Below are positions 1 through 12,374 of a stretch of 64,000 bases of DNA, piece after piece. The notes beneath the pieces were generated by a model that searched no databases, was not told the origin of the DNA, and saw nothing but the letters and a program-made list of their open reading frames with translations. Both the position numbers and the translations under genes were made by a program. The DNA is taken from the NCBI RefSeq assembly GCF_000090795.2, contig NW_003546329.1, positions 140,709 through 204,708 of the forward strand. Direction: 5' to 3'. The DNA is from Amphimedon queenslandica (lineage: Eukaryota > Porifera > Demospongiae > Haplosclerida > Niphatidae). Positions within the stretch are counted from its first letter, which is position 1, and each line of letters starts with the position of its first letter.

Positions 1-1531
1 AGCAAAGCACACACACACACACTGACATGGACCCCATATCCTTCCAAATAATCATGCAAGCGCTTGATTCACAAAACAGGAAAGCATTCTTACAAGCAAT
101 TCACACAAAAACAATGCTATGACATTAAAGCTTTATAAAGGCTATATTACAACGTGTATATCTGAGCAATAACAACAAATAGCTCCTTTGCTGGGTACAT
201 ACGAATACACACAACTTACTAATGCTAAGTGAGACAGACATAATTACTACGAGGCATCGATTATGGATTATAATGTAACACATTGCTTCCTATCAACAAA
301 GAGCCAGTTAGTGCATGAACTGTGGAGTACACAACTGGATGTACATGTACATGTACATGCATACGCATATACATTGTACACGAACACCTGACAGTTAACG
401 TGTAATTATGATATAATCAAGTCAACGGAGAGGATCGAGAATAACAAAAACAATAACTAATCACATCAAACAAAAGAATGCAAGATAGCCTATCAACGGG
501 TAACCACCATGAACAATGTGGACATGCACACACATAAATACGCATACATGTACATGCATGTATATAATGTACTCCCTCCCAGGGTAGGGATAATTATAGA
601 GTCAGGCAGTCAGTACATGCATACCATTACATAGCAGGAACACCAAACTGTGGAGGTGTACTGTTGTTATAACATCAACGAGAATGCCACACCACTCAGT
701 CGTGGAGATGATCGATCAGGCCATGAAAAACAGGATGACATTCCTACTATACATACAAATTCGTGTGCACGTACATGAAACTCTGTTCCAGGCAACAGTG
801 TAACAACAAAGAATACACTGGAGCTCATCAAATGCTATGTTGATCATACATTACACTATAAACCTCTACTACATGTATCAACAATCCTCTTTATAAACTA
901 CAAACTACATGTATTATTGCCAGCCGTTCACGATGAGAAAATTCATCATATACATGTACATGTACACGTAAGTGTAGTACTTAATTGCAGTTTGTCGGTT
1001 TTGTTATTATTAGACATGGTATGTTATTGCCATAGGTACATGTAGATAAACCCAAAATTCAATTACAATATCAACAAAATAATCATTACTATTATTATCA
1101 ATCATCCCACTCCGAGTGTACACAAGCTATAGGAACACAAAGCAATCATCATTCAATGGACACAAAGGAATACTATATACTGAAGATACAATATACTCCA
1201 ATGTATTCTAGAGTGAGTGAGTGAGAAAGGGGAAGATAACAACAACAAGTCATGAACTCGTGATGATTGGAGCATTCCACAAGAAAATGAGTGAGTGGTG
1301 GGGATACATGTCTACACAATAATTAGGAGCTCCTCTCTCTCATAAGGCATAGTTACTATAATTACTGTCGTCTCAAGAGGAATCAAAGCACACAGGTGGA
1401 TATGGGATAAGGAGAGAGAGAGAGAAAGAGAGGGAGAGAGAGAGAGAGGGAGATAGAGAGAGAGAGGGAGAGGGGCGAAAGAGAGGGAGAGAGAGGGGGA
1501 GAGAGAGAGAGAGAGGGAGGAAGGAAGACTC
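1..1531. other. Non-coding stretch, probably intron of the minus-strand gene
   Basis: No convincing exon seen on either strand. It holds many ACATGTACATGT-type palindromic runs (around 340-360, 545-560, 950-970) and a GA-rich microsatellite at its right end. Since exon 2 of the minus-strand gene ends at 1532 with a good donor, this is most simply its next intron. Confidence 0.45.
1410..1527. repeat. GA-rich microsatellite
   Basis: Almost pure GAGAGAGGGAGA text just downstream of an exon donor. It produces spurious Ser/Leu-rich reading frames on the minus strand. Confidence 0.9.
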
Positions 1532-4500
1532 ACCAGCTTGAATGAACATGTGAGCTGGTTCGATCCATATCTCCTGATCCTGGAGCATGCTTGCTTCTTT
1601 CTCTGGATTAAGTAAAGCTCTTGATGGGAACTGATAAACAACATAAGGCTTGTGTGTGACAGACGGAATCTGAGAGTCTATGACCTCTTGGACTGTCATA
1701 CCAGGATAGCACTGGAGCTGATAATGTGAATGAGAAAAGGAAGAGATGTAAGAGTATCGAGACATATGAGTGACAGAAAGAGAGAGAGAGAGGGGGGAGA
1801 AATAGAGTGCAAATAAATTAGTATAAGTCATATTGAGCAATTCATCACAATTAGCGTTACAGATTAGGCTACTCACTACCTGTTTTGGCTATGGCTGTGA
1901 GAAAGAGAGAGGAGCGATTAGCTACATGTGTACATGTACATGTACATATGTGACTCCATTACAAGCCAAGAGTATAAACATACACAACCAACCACATGCT
2001 ACACTTTCACTCAAAATAAACACACACGGGCTAACAAAACTAACACAATTAAAAGCATTAAGAAATGGAAATACAGTATGAACAATGTATGAACAATACA
2101 AGAGTACATACATGTATATATGTATGTGAACAATAATACCATACTTTATATGTATCACACAATACGTGCATGAACAATAAAAGATATGCATAAACATCCT
2201 TATGTACATGTAGATATACAACTACACATGACAAATAATAATCACTATAATTACTGGTACATTGTATGTACATTGCTTCAGAAATGCTACATATCTCAGT
2301 GTATGTACGTGGATATAGATAGAGACAGAAGGATGGTCAATTGACTATGAAGGAAGGTGACTTTGTGTCAATGCCACTTACTCTCTTGTCAACAAAACTG
2401 TCTGTCATAACAAAAGCATGATGTGGATTTGGAGAGCTAAAAGGCATAACTGTGCAGCTGCTATAAGAATAACATGTTTTGAACAGACCAATAAAACACA
2501 CACTCTCTCTCTCTCTCTCGCCGTCAATATGGTGGCCTCCTGTTACATGGCTCAGAAATCTCTTGCATTTAATGTACGTGTATTTAATATCATTAGGAAC
2601 ATCAAGAAACTCAATTAGGGAGACAAGATTTACTATAGACTACACCGAGTTGATACGGGATGACAGAGAAATGTATAAACAATTCAATTGCTAATTAGAT
2701 GATCGCGTGAGATAAACTGTGAGGAGTGATAGGAGCAGCCTTCTAATTAGTACACCCCACCATGAAGCACTACAGCTCCTTCCTACCACAGTACAGGTGT
2801 CACTTACAATGTACACATACTACATGTACAATATAAAGTATAATTATTATAAGATAATAAGGTACATGTACATCAATAGACCAATAGGCCATTTGTGTAC
2901 ACTAGAAGGAGCGATTCCATTATACTATGCATTTATATACTAATTTTACTAAAAATAAATTACATCTAATTGGTGACTTTAGATGTCATGCATGCTTATT
3001 TGCATATTAATTGGCAAGGGGGATCACTGAGGGTCCTGGGTGAGTGGACAGCTGGTAATTGTAGACATGTAGCAACACTTGTTTATTGCATCAATAAAAC
3101 TGAAGCCATTTGTTAGCTGGAAATTGGTAAACATTCTATACCAGCCTAACGATGACAGTATGAAACAACGCATACTGGGAAACATATCACTCCTACCCTC
3201 TCTCCCTCATTCTCTCTCATTAGCCCATTAGAAGTACAGGCATCAATAATGACTGATTATATAACATTTACCATTTTCTTTGCTAACCTCTCTCCCTCTC
3301 TCTCTCCCCCTCCCCCCTCTCTCTCTCCCTCCCTCCCTCCCCCCGTCTCTCTCTCTTTCTCTCTCTCTCTCTCTATCTCCCTCTTTGGTGATCAGGGGAA
3401 AAATGTTGTTTGTCTTTCTTTATTGTCTTTTGTTGCCAAGAGACAAAATATCAAGAGAGATCAAAAAAGGCAGGGCAGCACATGACATTTGAGTGTGTTT
3501 ACTCTTAGAGAATTAACAAGAGGAAAGGATTTGAATATTCAGAGAGGAAAAGAGAGAAACAATATGCTAATGAAAGGAGAGAAATACATGTATATATACT
3601 AGCTATGATGTACACTGTACAGTACATAAATGTAGGCAGATGTAAGAGAGAGAGAGAGAGAGAAATCTTCATGCATGAGCTACTGCCCTTGAGAAATGTT
3701 AATCAAAAATAATGTACATGTATTGTACATGCAGCTACTCTCAGTAAAAAAGTTATACATGTAGTGCATGTACATGTACACATGTGGGTAAAAATGGGTG
3801 AGAGAGGAACGGCTGATATTGTACATTCATGCAAAAATTGAAGGGATATAATATTGCCAAAGGATATAATCGTGTTACATCATATTCATAGCTCACAGCA
3901 GTGGGTAAGGTATGCAGATGAATATTATGATCAAAGGGATGAGTAAGCAAGAGGTTGTGAGAAAGTGGAAGACTAGAGGAGCAATTTTGTTAGTAGATCA
4001 TGATAAAAGAATGAACAAATAAAGGCACACACACAATGCACATGTACAGGTACAACTACACATGAATACACATATAAACTGACGGAGAATACACTCTACA
4101 CTTGAGAAATCAACCAGTTACAATTTGCATGCATTATCAGATTTGGAAACAAGACAAAAGAGTCAACCAACAGACAAAAGCTAAAGCATAATCCAGGAGA
4201 CTACAATGCTATAATAATGTAGCTGTTTAGGATGCCATGGAGCATTTTTCATTGTGGCCATCCCTTTTACCACTGACACACCACAGGGCCACAGTCTCTC
4301 CTTAAATGGTCAAAATAAAGGACAGAGAGAGAAATGTACAGTGATGTGTATAATTGATCAAATTTGAGACTGAGACAGTGTGTTTGTGTATGCTTGTTAG
4401 TGAGCCTACTGTATAATAAACTGAGGGAGATAGAGAGAGCGTGTGTTTATGCACATGCATACTTTTATGAGCATCAATATCAGGGAGAATAAGGCTACAG

Positions 4501-5004
4501 TGCTGTATATGTACATGAACATGGACATGAGTGTACTATTATGACCATCAATAGAAATTTGAATGTTGCTACAACATCCTTCAGACACACACATCGCAAT
4601 AATTCATTACAATCCCTCCCAAAGAAAGAAACACACAAACACATGGAACAAGACCATGTACAAACACACACTTACTCCTCTCACTTCTCACTTCCCTCCC
4701 CCCCCTCTCTCTCTCTTCCTCTCCAACATACCTTCAGTCTCTTTTCTCCATCCCTTCCATCATTGGGTAAGTAAGCAGTTATCGTGAACATGTTTGGCTT
4801 GTACACCTCAAATCCCTCGTTGTGCTCGAAAGCTGATAACTTTTGTGTCCTTGCAGCAGGCTTGTCCCTCTCACTCACTCCAGCAGAAGGGACACCAGGT
4901 TGCATTATTCGTACAGTGACTCCCTGTGGAGCCTGACCTCCTCCCCCTCCTAGAACTTGATTAGACATCATGTTAGTAGTAAATTCCAGCTCAATGGTCG
5001 TCAT
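1532..5004 (-). CDS. Unrecognised gene, first two coding exons (5' part)
   Basis: Two minus-strand exons fit together in frame. Exon 1 runs from ATG at 5004 to 4732, giving 91 codons from MTTIELEF to DGEKRLK, and ends at a GTATGT donor. Exon 2 runs from about 1718 to 1532, starts after a TTATCAG acceptor at LQCYPGMTVQEVID and ends at a GTGAGT donor after AHMFIQA. The intron between them is about 3.0 kb, long for this locus. The text from NMFTITAYLPNDG to VYQFPSRALL has the strand-turn-strand, helix (TVQEVIDSQI), strand pattern of a ubiquitin-like or Ras-association fold, but this is a guess from pattern; I do not recognise the family. A Gly-rich stretch (VLGGGGGQ) precedes it. The remaining exons should lie to the left, partly or wholly outside the window. 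Confidence is good for the exons and low for the fold. Confidence 0.6.
1719..4731 (-). other. Large intron of the minus-strand gene
   Basis: Bounded by a GTATGT donor at its right end and a TTATCAG acceptor at its left (minus strand). Contains CT/GA microsatellites, CA-rich patches and many TACATGTA palindromes. I see no further exon, though a short one could be missed. Confidence 0.5.
3289..3383. repeat. CT-rich microsatellite
   Basis: Continuous CTCTCTCCCTCC text inside the 3-kb intron. The proline/serine/leucine frames it yields are not genes. Confidence 0.9.
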
Positions 5005-5729
5005 TTCAAAGTAAAGAAGAGGAGAAGGCAGGGGTCATTCGTTTCAGTGTTGATGAGTGTGTGTGAGTGTGTATAATATAAGGACTGTAGTACTGTGTAG
5101 TGGATAGAGAGCTAGTCACTGCCTGGTTGTTGTGTGAGTGATTGAAAGTAGCTAATAGGGTCTGCCTAATAAAAGAGAGGAGAAGGGGCGAAGGGTAAGT
5201 GGAGGGTCCGGTTACACAGCAGACGAGAGAGATTGTGAGATGATAGTCTTGAGACGAGTGTAGAGTGAAGGCTGCTGGGAAGAAGAGGAGGGTAGAGACA
5301 CACAAAAAGAGATAGAGAGAGGGGACGCTGCTAAACTGGTGAACAAAACAGCTGAACTGGTTCAGACTCGTGTATTTTTAGTTTTAAAAGCTGATGAAGG
5401 ACTTCAAAGCTCCTCCATCATCATACATGCATTCCTAGAATGTTTGTGGTGGGGCCTCCTCTAATATTACATTGCTGTCATGTGATAGCCACGTGATCTA
5501 TGCGGGTTATTAGAATAGAAGGTCTACGGTATTTACCAGAAGTGTATCACGTGATAATTTAAATTTTTTTATTTGTACTCACGTGATGTATTTTTTAAAT
5601 TAAAACTTTACGGTACTTTAGAGGGTGTGGCTCAACAGAAAATTTAATTTGCTTGTAAAGAAGGAAGTTTATTTCCTTCTCTCAAGTAGTCAAGTTCTCT
5701 GTAATAGTCACTCTTTGGAGTTTGGAGCC
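5005..5729. promoter_or_regulatory. Divergent upstream region with three CACGTGAT E-boxes
   Basis: The 725 bp lie between the minus-strand ATG at 5004 and the aminopeptidase ATG at 5730, so both promoters should be here. Three copies of CACGTGAT occur within about 100 bp (near 5489, 5548 and 5580), each the core of a bHLH-type E-box. No TATA box is evident. The promoter role is inferred from position. Confidence 0.4.
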
Positions 5730-8700
5730 ATGTCTAGGCATAGGAATGGCTTTGAACAACTGGATGGTGAATCTTCTGACACTGATATGAACCTTGAAGA
5801 CAATGAGAGCTCAGGTAACAATGAATGAAATATGATTGTTCAATAAAGAGCACTAATGCATGTACCTGTTTAATAGTAGGTAGAGAGGAATTCAATCTAT
5901 ATACGTGTATAATTTTATCATAAAATGGGTTTGCATGTAGATTTAGTTTATTGACTGTCGTAGTACTTTCATATTTAGCATTGACAGGGAAGAAGAAACG
6001 GTATTTGGTGAATGACGAAGAAGGGCCTCTCTGCTCCCCTGGTAGTCTAAAGCTCTCAAAACGTGAACTTATTTGCATACTAATAGGAGGAATCATAATT
6101 ATTGTAGCCGCTATTGTATTTGTGATTATAGCAGTTGTTCTCTCCAGATCATCCGGTAATGGATCCCCCGGGGGGTCTGACGACAAGCCATGGACTAATG
6201 TACGTCTCCCTAAGACCCTCACCCCTGCATTGTACAGGGTCTCACTGGATACTGATCTAAACACATTTCGTGTCAATGGCTTCGTCTCGGTTGATATATC
6301 AGTGAACCAATCAACAGACCTGGTGATATTTCATGCTAAAGATATGACTCTTAACACTGTTAGTCTTACAAAGGGGGTGAGGGGTGATCAGTTAGGCATA
6401 TCGAGACAATTCTTTTATTCTGATAACGATTTCTATGTCATTCAACTAGCCGATAGCCTAGATACCAATGACAACCTTCAACTCAACATATCTTTCAATT
6501 ACACGCTACGTGATGACTTGGTTGGGTTTTATAAAAGCTCCTACTCACTTGCCGATAATGAAGTTCATTACTTGGCAACTACTCAGTTCGAACCAACTGA
6601 CGCTAGGAGAGCCTTTCCCTGCTTTGATGAACCAGCAATGAAAGCTAATTTCTCCATTGAACTCACACATGCCAATAGATACAATGCAGTGTCTAATATG
6701 CCAGTTGCACGGAGAGTGTCTAAAGCTAACGATAAGGCTACCACTAGTTTCAATACCTCTTACAAGATGAGCACTTACCTTGTGGCTTTTGTCATATCGG
6801 ATTTCAACTGCAGTGACTCACAAACTGTCAATGGTCACATTCAGGTAAATATATATAATAATTAAAAACATGTACATGTATGTTGTATTAGTTGATGTCT
6901 TAATCCATCTACTTATGATTTGTTTGTGTCTTGTACTCAGCAATGTTGTTATTGTGCGTGATACATAATTTCTGATGTTTGTTTTGTTTAACATAATGTT
7001 TGGACTACAGTTTACTCTAATAATATTTACCGTATAGCGGGAAATTTTGGAGGGAATTAAATTTGGCGAATTTGGCGTTTTGATAGCCATTCGCCAAAAT
7101 TAAACCCGCCATTTTGAGCCATTATACGCATGCTCAATGCACGTGGCCACCAATTCGCCAAATTAAAATCCGCCAATCACCAAAATTTAGCAATTCGCCA
7201 AATTTTAGTCCCTCCAAAATTTTCCGCTATACGGTAGTCTTGATGCCTATTTTTATTGTATCAAATTTAAGTATTATCTCCTTTGTAAATTCTATATAGC
7301 TAATCTAAGAAATAGAGAGAATGATAAAAATGTAGGAATTATATCAAGAGTACTCTTCCCTTTATGTCATGCACTCTCTAATTACTGTATGGTACATGCA
7401 CTTCTGGCTGTCAGGTGTGTGCATAAATGCCTCTTGTCTGTCAACTAGGCTAGAAGTGATATCTTTTAGTTGAACTCATTATTCTTATAGTCTGTTTCAT
7501 TGTGTGTGTATGTAGTACATTACCAATACTACCAATCTATATATAGTATTACTTGTATAAAGATTAATTCTGTTTTGTTTACACTGCTGCTGATTAAAAG
7601 TTGAGTCTGATGGTCGGTCACTTGTTACTGATAGTGTATGCTTCTTCATCACAGTGTAGTAGACAGTAAGACTCACTTATGGTTTCTTTTTTATGTTTTC
7701 AGGTGAGGGTATGTGCCAGACCTGATGTATTCAGTGACACTTCATATGCTCTCTCAGTTGGTAAGAGCGTCATTGGGTACTATGAAGAATTCTTTGGAGT
7801 ACAGTATCCATTACCCAAGCAAGGTGAGTCATGATAGAGAGGTGGAGGGAGAGAGAGAGATAATACAGTATATGGTGTTGTGACTCAATTTGTGTACTTT
7901 GGATGCTGGTAATGTAGTTTTGGCATATTAGAGTAACATTTATCGCATTTTTGTATGACAGTGTACAAATTAATGACATCCTTTATTTAATTAATGGTCT
8001 TTACCCACCCCAGCACTATCTAAGAACTTGTTGTTGTTGTTTTGAAACTCCTCTAATAAGAGAAGTTTGATTACATAGTACATATGTCTCCAGACATTAG
8101 TAGTGAGGCAGTTGATGTTATTGTGATTTCTTTTGTGTATAGATTTATTTGCTATTCCTGATTTTGCTGTTGGTGCCATGGAGAACTGGGGCCTGATAAC
8201 ATACAGGGAGACAGCATTGCTGTACAATTCAACACAGAACCCAGCTGTTAATAAACAAAGAGTTGCTGTTGTTGTAGCTCATGAACTAGCTCATCAGGTA
8301 ATATAATTATATACTTGTGTTTTACCTTCTCTCTCTCCTTATTTCTTTTTTTCTCTTTCCCTCCAGTGGTTTGGTAACCTTGTTACCATGAGCTGGTGGG
8401 ATGGTCTCTGGCTTAATGAAGGTTTTGCTAGCTACGTAGAGTATATTGGCACTGATCATGTTCAGCCTGACTGGATGATGGTATATTTAATTTATTTATA
8501 TAATCCCAATTTATGTTTTTATCTTTTTTCTTTTTTTAGTTGGAGCAGTTTTTTATAGATACAGTTCAAACGGCTTATGATGCTGATGGTTTAAATTGGA
8601 GTCATCCAATTATACAGCAAGTGAATAATCCAGATGAAATCAATGGACTGTTTGACTCAATCTCTTATGATAAAGTAAGTTATTACTATAGATACTACCA

Positions 8701-11700
8701 TCCACTCTTGATACTACCAGGAATGAAAGTATAAATCATAGTAATAGGCAGGGTTTCCCACAAAGCATGCTAAGTGAGCTATAAACAGCATGAGCTTCAT
8801 GAGCTGATAAGCATTACAGTACAGTACATGGAACTTGGAACAACTTTAAAAATTCATAAAAAATCTAAATTTGATTGGAATCAGCTCAAATTTTTTACAC
8901 AACATAAGAACATGTACATGTATCAGAAAAAAATAATAAAAATAAAAATACCCATCTTTTCATTTTTGGTGAAATTTAGCCAAAGACGAAAGGCTATAGC
9001 CTTTGGTCTTTGGCCAAATTTTGTCAAAAATGGTTTGGAGAGAGTTCTCCATTTTTTATATTTTTTTTCTGATGCATGTACATGTTCTTATGTTGTGTAG
9101 AAAATTTGGGCTGATTCCGATCAAATTTAGATTTTTTATGAATTTTTAAAGTTGCTCAAAAATGAAGCCAATGACCAAAGGCTATCCTTTGGTCATTGGA
9201 CCGATTTTTGAGTAAGTTAAAAATTGTAAAGAATCCAATTTAGCTCAAAATTTCTATACAGCACAAGAACATGTGTATATACTTTAAAATTATAAAATGG
9301 AAAATTCTTTTCTAGCAATTTAAAAAAATACCCTGTATAGTGAGTGTACCTTGTCAAATTTTTGAGCAACTTAAAATCCACTAGCAAAAACCTGCATGAA
9401 CGTAATGCTAAAATCCTGTGGGAAACCCTGGTAATAATCTATTTAAATTATTGTATTTACAAATGTATTTTTACAGGGTGCTAGTTTGATACAAATGTTG
9501 AGAGGTTATATTGGCAATGAATCATTCACCAATGGACTCACAGTATAATAACTTCATTTCATTATAATGCTTTTGAGTAATATTTTTACAGCTTTATTTG
9601 AAAAACAACAAGTTCGGAAACACTGAGACATATGAGCTCTGGGATGCACTAAATGAAGTAAGCACATATAAAATATAATAAATGATTCTTTTAAGAAGAA
9701 TAGGAGATAATGAATATTATGTAGCATGAGGGAGTCATAGATTAATTTATAATTTTTTTGGTAATCATTTCAGGTGTCATCCAGTGACGTCAGTGTATCA
9801 CAAATGATGGATACTTGGACCAAACAAATGGGATATCCTGTTGTTACTGTCTCCGCTAGTGACAATAATAGAGCTACTGTCAGTCAGAAACGATTCTTTC
9901 AAATACCACTACCAGAGGGAGAACAGCCAGCAGCATCACCATACAAGTGAGCGGGATTAGTGTGTAGTGACATTTAAAAAACAGAGTATCAATATGCATG
10001 TATAAATATAGCCCATAGTGTTTTTAAGGATTGAGTCTGGAATTTCTATTACATATTCTGAATTCTGATGCATATTGTGATGCCATTGTCATCCTTATTC
10101 TGTTTTTTATTTTATTTTAATAGTTACGTTTGGATAATACCATTTGATTATATAACTGAGAATGGTAACAGTGTCACAAAGAAACTTGTATCGAACCAAC
10201 AAGGTATGGAGACCTTTTTTTCCTAATCCTCTTCTCTCTTAATCTCTCTTTTACTATTGAAGCTATAAATCCTAACCTTGTGTGTACTTTTATTCAGACA
10301 CCATTACTTGGGACTCATCAAATGATGGTTTTATTAAAGCTAACGCTAATCAGACTGGTTTCTATCGTGTCAATTATGATGTTGGGAACTGGCAGAGTAT
10401 CACCGCACACTTGATGACACCACCCAACAACAGACCACAAGTAAGAGATGAGGGAGACAGCTAGAGGAGAGAAAGAGAGTACCTTTAGTTGCATGTAGAT
10501 TGCAATAATTATACATGTACATGTGTTTGCTTGTGTAGATATTAAGTGCTGTAGACAGAGCTGGGTTGCTTGAAGATGCCTTTTCTCTATCAACGTAAGC
10601 AGGAATACACATCATTCCTTTATTGTACGTGTCTCCTCTCTCTTCTCCTTTCTTCTCTTTATTCTCCTGCTCCTGTAGCTCTGGTCTCCTCAATATAACT
10701 GTTGCTCTTAATTTAAGTCGCTATCTTGTCAATGAAGAGGATTATGCTCCCTGGATGACTGCTCTTAGATGGTTCTCAATCTTTTCTGATAAACTATCAA
10801 CAAACGGGCAATATGGAAATTTTAAAGTATGTCAACCATTATTAAAAATGTTTTTAAATATTATTGTGTTTTTCTCTCTTTCACATACCTTCTATAGAGA
10901 TATGTATCTTCTTTAATGGGTAATATTACTAGAAAACTATCATTCAATAAAACTGGACTCAGTCACCTCCAAATGTAATTATCTACTGTACCTTAATAAA
11001 AAAAAGATTATTGATTTATTTTTTGGTATAGATTGCTACGTACTTATGTCTTATTGTCTGGTTACAAATATGGAGACATTTCAATTGCTGATACTAGCCT
11101 GACCATGTTTAGGAACTGGATGACTGATGGTATCAGGTATGACTAATGGAAGGATGTAGGTGTATATTCAGTGGGTCTGTGTCTTACCACTTAGCGTTCC
11201 TCCTGATCTTCGTTTGGTTGTGTATCGGGTAGCCATTGCTGCTGGAGGAGAGACCGAGTGGAACTACTTGTGGTCCTGGTACAAGAACACCACTAATCCT
11301 TATGAGAAGCAAATATGTCTGTCAGCTTTAGCTCAGTCTAAAGAATATTGGATACTGAGCAGGTCAGCACTATAGTAGTCTACACTGTGGTGGGTGATGT
11401 ACAGTGTACATGCATGGAAATGTTTGTATACAAAATTTTGTTACTTTTTAATGTATCCTTTTGTATTTGTTACCTCTTTGCTGTGATAATTAGATATTTA
11501 GAATATTCCATGAGTCAAGTAAGATCACAGGACACACTGTATGTGATAAGGAGTGTTGCAAGGAATGTAAATGGACGATATTTAGCTTGGAACTTTGTTA
11601 GAGACAATTATGATACCATATTTAAGAAGTATGAGTCCTATATGTATTGTGTACATGTACTAATTCTCAATTTAAAGATATAAATACTTGTAGATCTTAT

Positions 11701-12037
11701 TGTATTAAATCATCTGATGCATAGAAAGTTCTGTTTAATTCTGATTTCATATTCTTAGTAATTATCAGCATATTACATTATTTCTTTTCTTGTCAGATAT
11801 GGTGGAGGTTCATTCTCATTTTCAAGACTAATACGGAGTATTACAGGCTCCTTTGCTACTAGTTGGGAACTACAGGAGGTTGAGTCTTTCTTTGGTAAAG
11901 TTGATGTTGGTTCAGCTTCTCTTGCCCTCCAGCAATCTAAAGAGATTGTGAGGGGGAACATTGCCTGGTTGGACAACAATGAGTCTGTCATTGGGGAATG
12001 GATGAATGAGTATCTCTCGGGAGCAATGTCTGCTTGA
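5730..12037 (+). CDS. M1 zinc aminopeptidase (aminopeptidase N-like), 18 exons
   Basis: Type II membrane ectopeptidase that would remove N-terminal residues from peptides at the cell surface. Exons: 5730-5814, 5988-6844, 7703-7823, 8143-8297, 8367-8480, 8540-8674, 9477-9542, 9592-9657, 9774-9946, 10124-10203, 10298-10440, 10539-10594, 10679-10826, 10898-10974, 11032-11136, 11195-11362, 11494-11628, 11797-12037. All junctions are GT-AG and the sum is 2925 nt, an exact frame of 974 aa, close to human APN (967). Visible: cytoplasmic N-terminus, membrane anchor at about residues 56-80, substrate-binding GAMENWG (365-371), zinc motif HELAH (401-405) and the third ligand Glu424 in WLNEGFA, 19 residues after His405. 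Many N-glycosylation sequons. All catalytic residues are present, so it should be active. The exact orthologue (ANPEP, ENPEP or TRHDE type) cannot be decided. One intron carries a CAGGGTTTCCCACA element and another a MITE. Confidence 0.95.
7030..7234. mobile_element. MITE with CCGTATAGCGG ends, TA-flanked
   Basis: Inside an aminopeptidase intron. The left end CCGTATAGCGGGAAA and right end TTTCCGCTATACGG are near-perfect inverted repeats of about 26 bp, and both outer flanks are TA. The interior is rich in TTTGGCGAA words in both orientations, so most of the 205-bp element could fold into a hairpin. TA flanks suggest a Tc1/mariner-like non-autonomous element. A second copy lies at 59909-60054. 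Confidence 0.8.
8749..9430. mobile_element. hAT-like non-autonomous element (CAGGGTTTCCCACA family)
   Basis: Perfect 14-bp terminal inverted repeats: CAGGGTTTCCCACA at the left and TGTGGGAAACCCTG at the right. The flanks GTAATAGG and GTAATAAT agree at 6 of 8 bases, as expected of an old 8-bp target duplication. The interior carries degenerate units that include a poly-T/AT run, ACATGTTCTTATGTTGTGTAG and TTTTTATGAATTTTTAAAGT. There is no transposase. It lies in an aminopeptidase intron. Confidence 0.75.
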
Positions 12038-12374
12038 ACAATGCTGCTGCTATAATTTTGTATAAAATCTTTTTATTAATAATAATTGGATCCACAATAA
12101 GAACTCTGGTCATAATAATTGCCATGATAATATAATAATTAGTTTTACTTCATTTATCTTAACACACTCTAGTTTAGTCAATGAATATATTTAAATTGTG
12201 TGTTAGTTTGTCAAAAGGATCGTTATTCACTGCAGTTGTCTTGGTGTTAATTATGGTGCTCATGAATTCCTTCTATGAAATATATTACTTCTCAGAAGAT
12301 GAATAAAGGTGCCTCACCTTGACCTTATACTATCAGGAGATAAAGAGGAAACAACTCTTCTTGTGTTACTGAAA
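12038..12374. other. Intergenic spacer
   Basis: 337 bp between the aminopeptidase stop and the next start codon on the same strand. It contains AT-rich 3' UTR sequence with AATAAT runs and should also hold the promoter of the EGF gene. No clear motif seen. Confidence 0.4.

Noticed and set aside
1312-1876. Ser/Leu-rich open frames over 1410-1527
   Set aside because: They are translations of a GA microsatellite. Only the part at about 1532-1718 has exon features.
3249-3492. Ser/Pro/Leu-rich plus-strand frames
   Set aside because: Produced by a CT microsatellite; no splice context or family likeness.
8774-9100. 108-aa plus-strand open frame
   Set aside because: It lies within the CAGGGTTTCCCACA element and similar frames recur in other copies (23456, 63701); no coding likeness.
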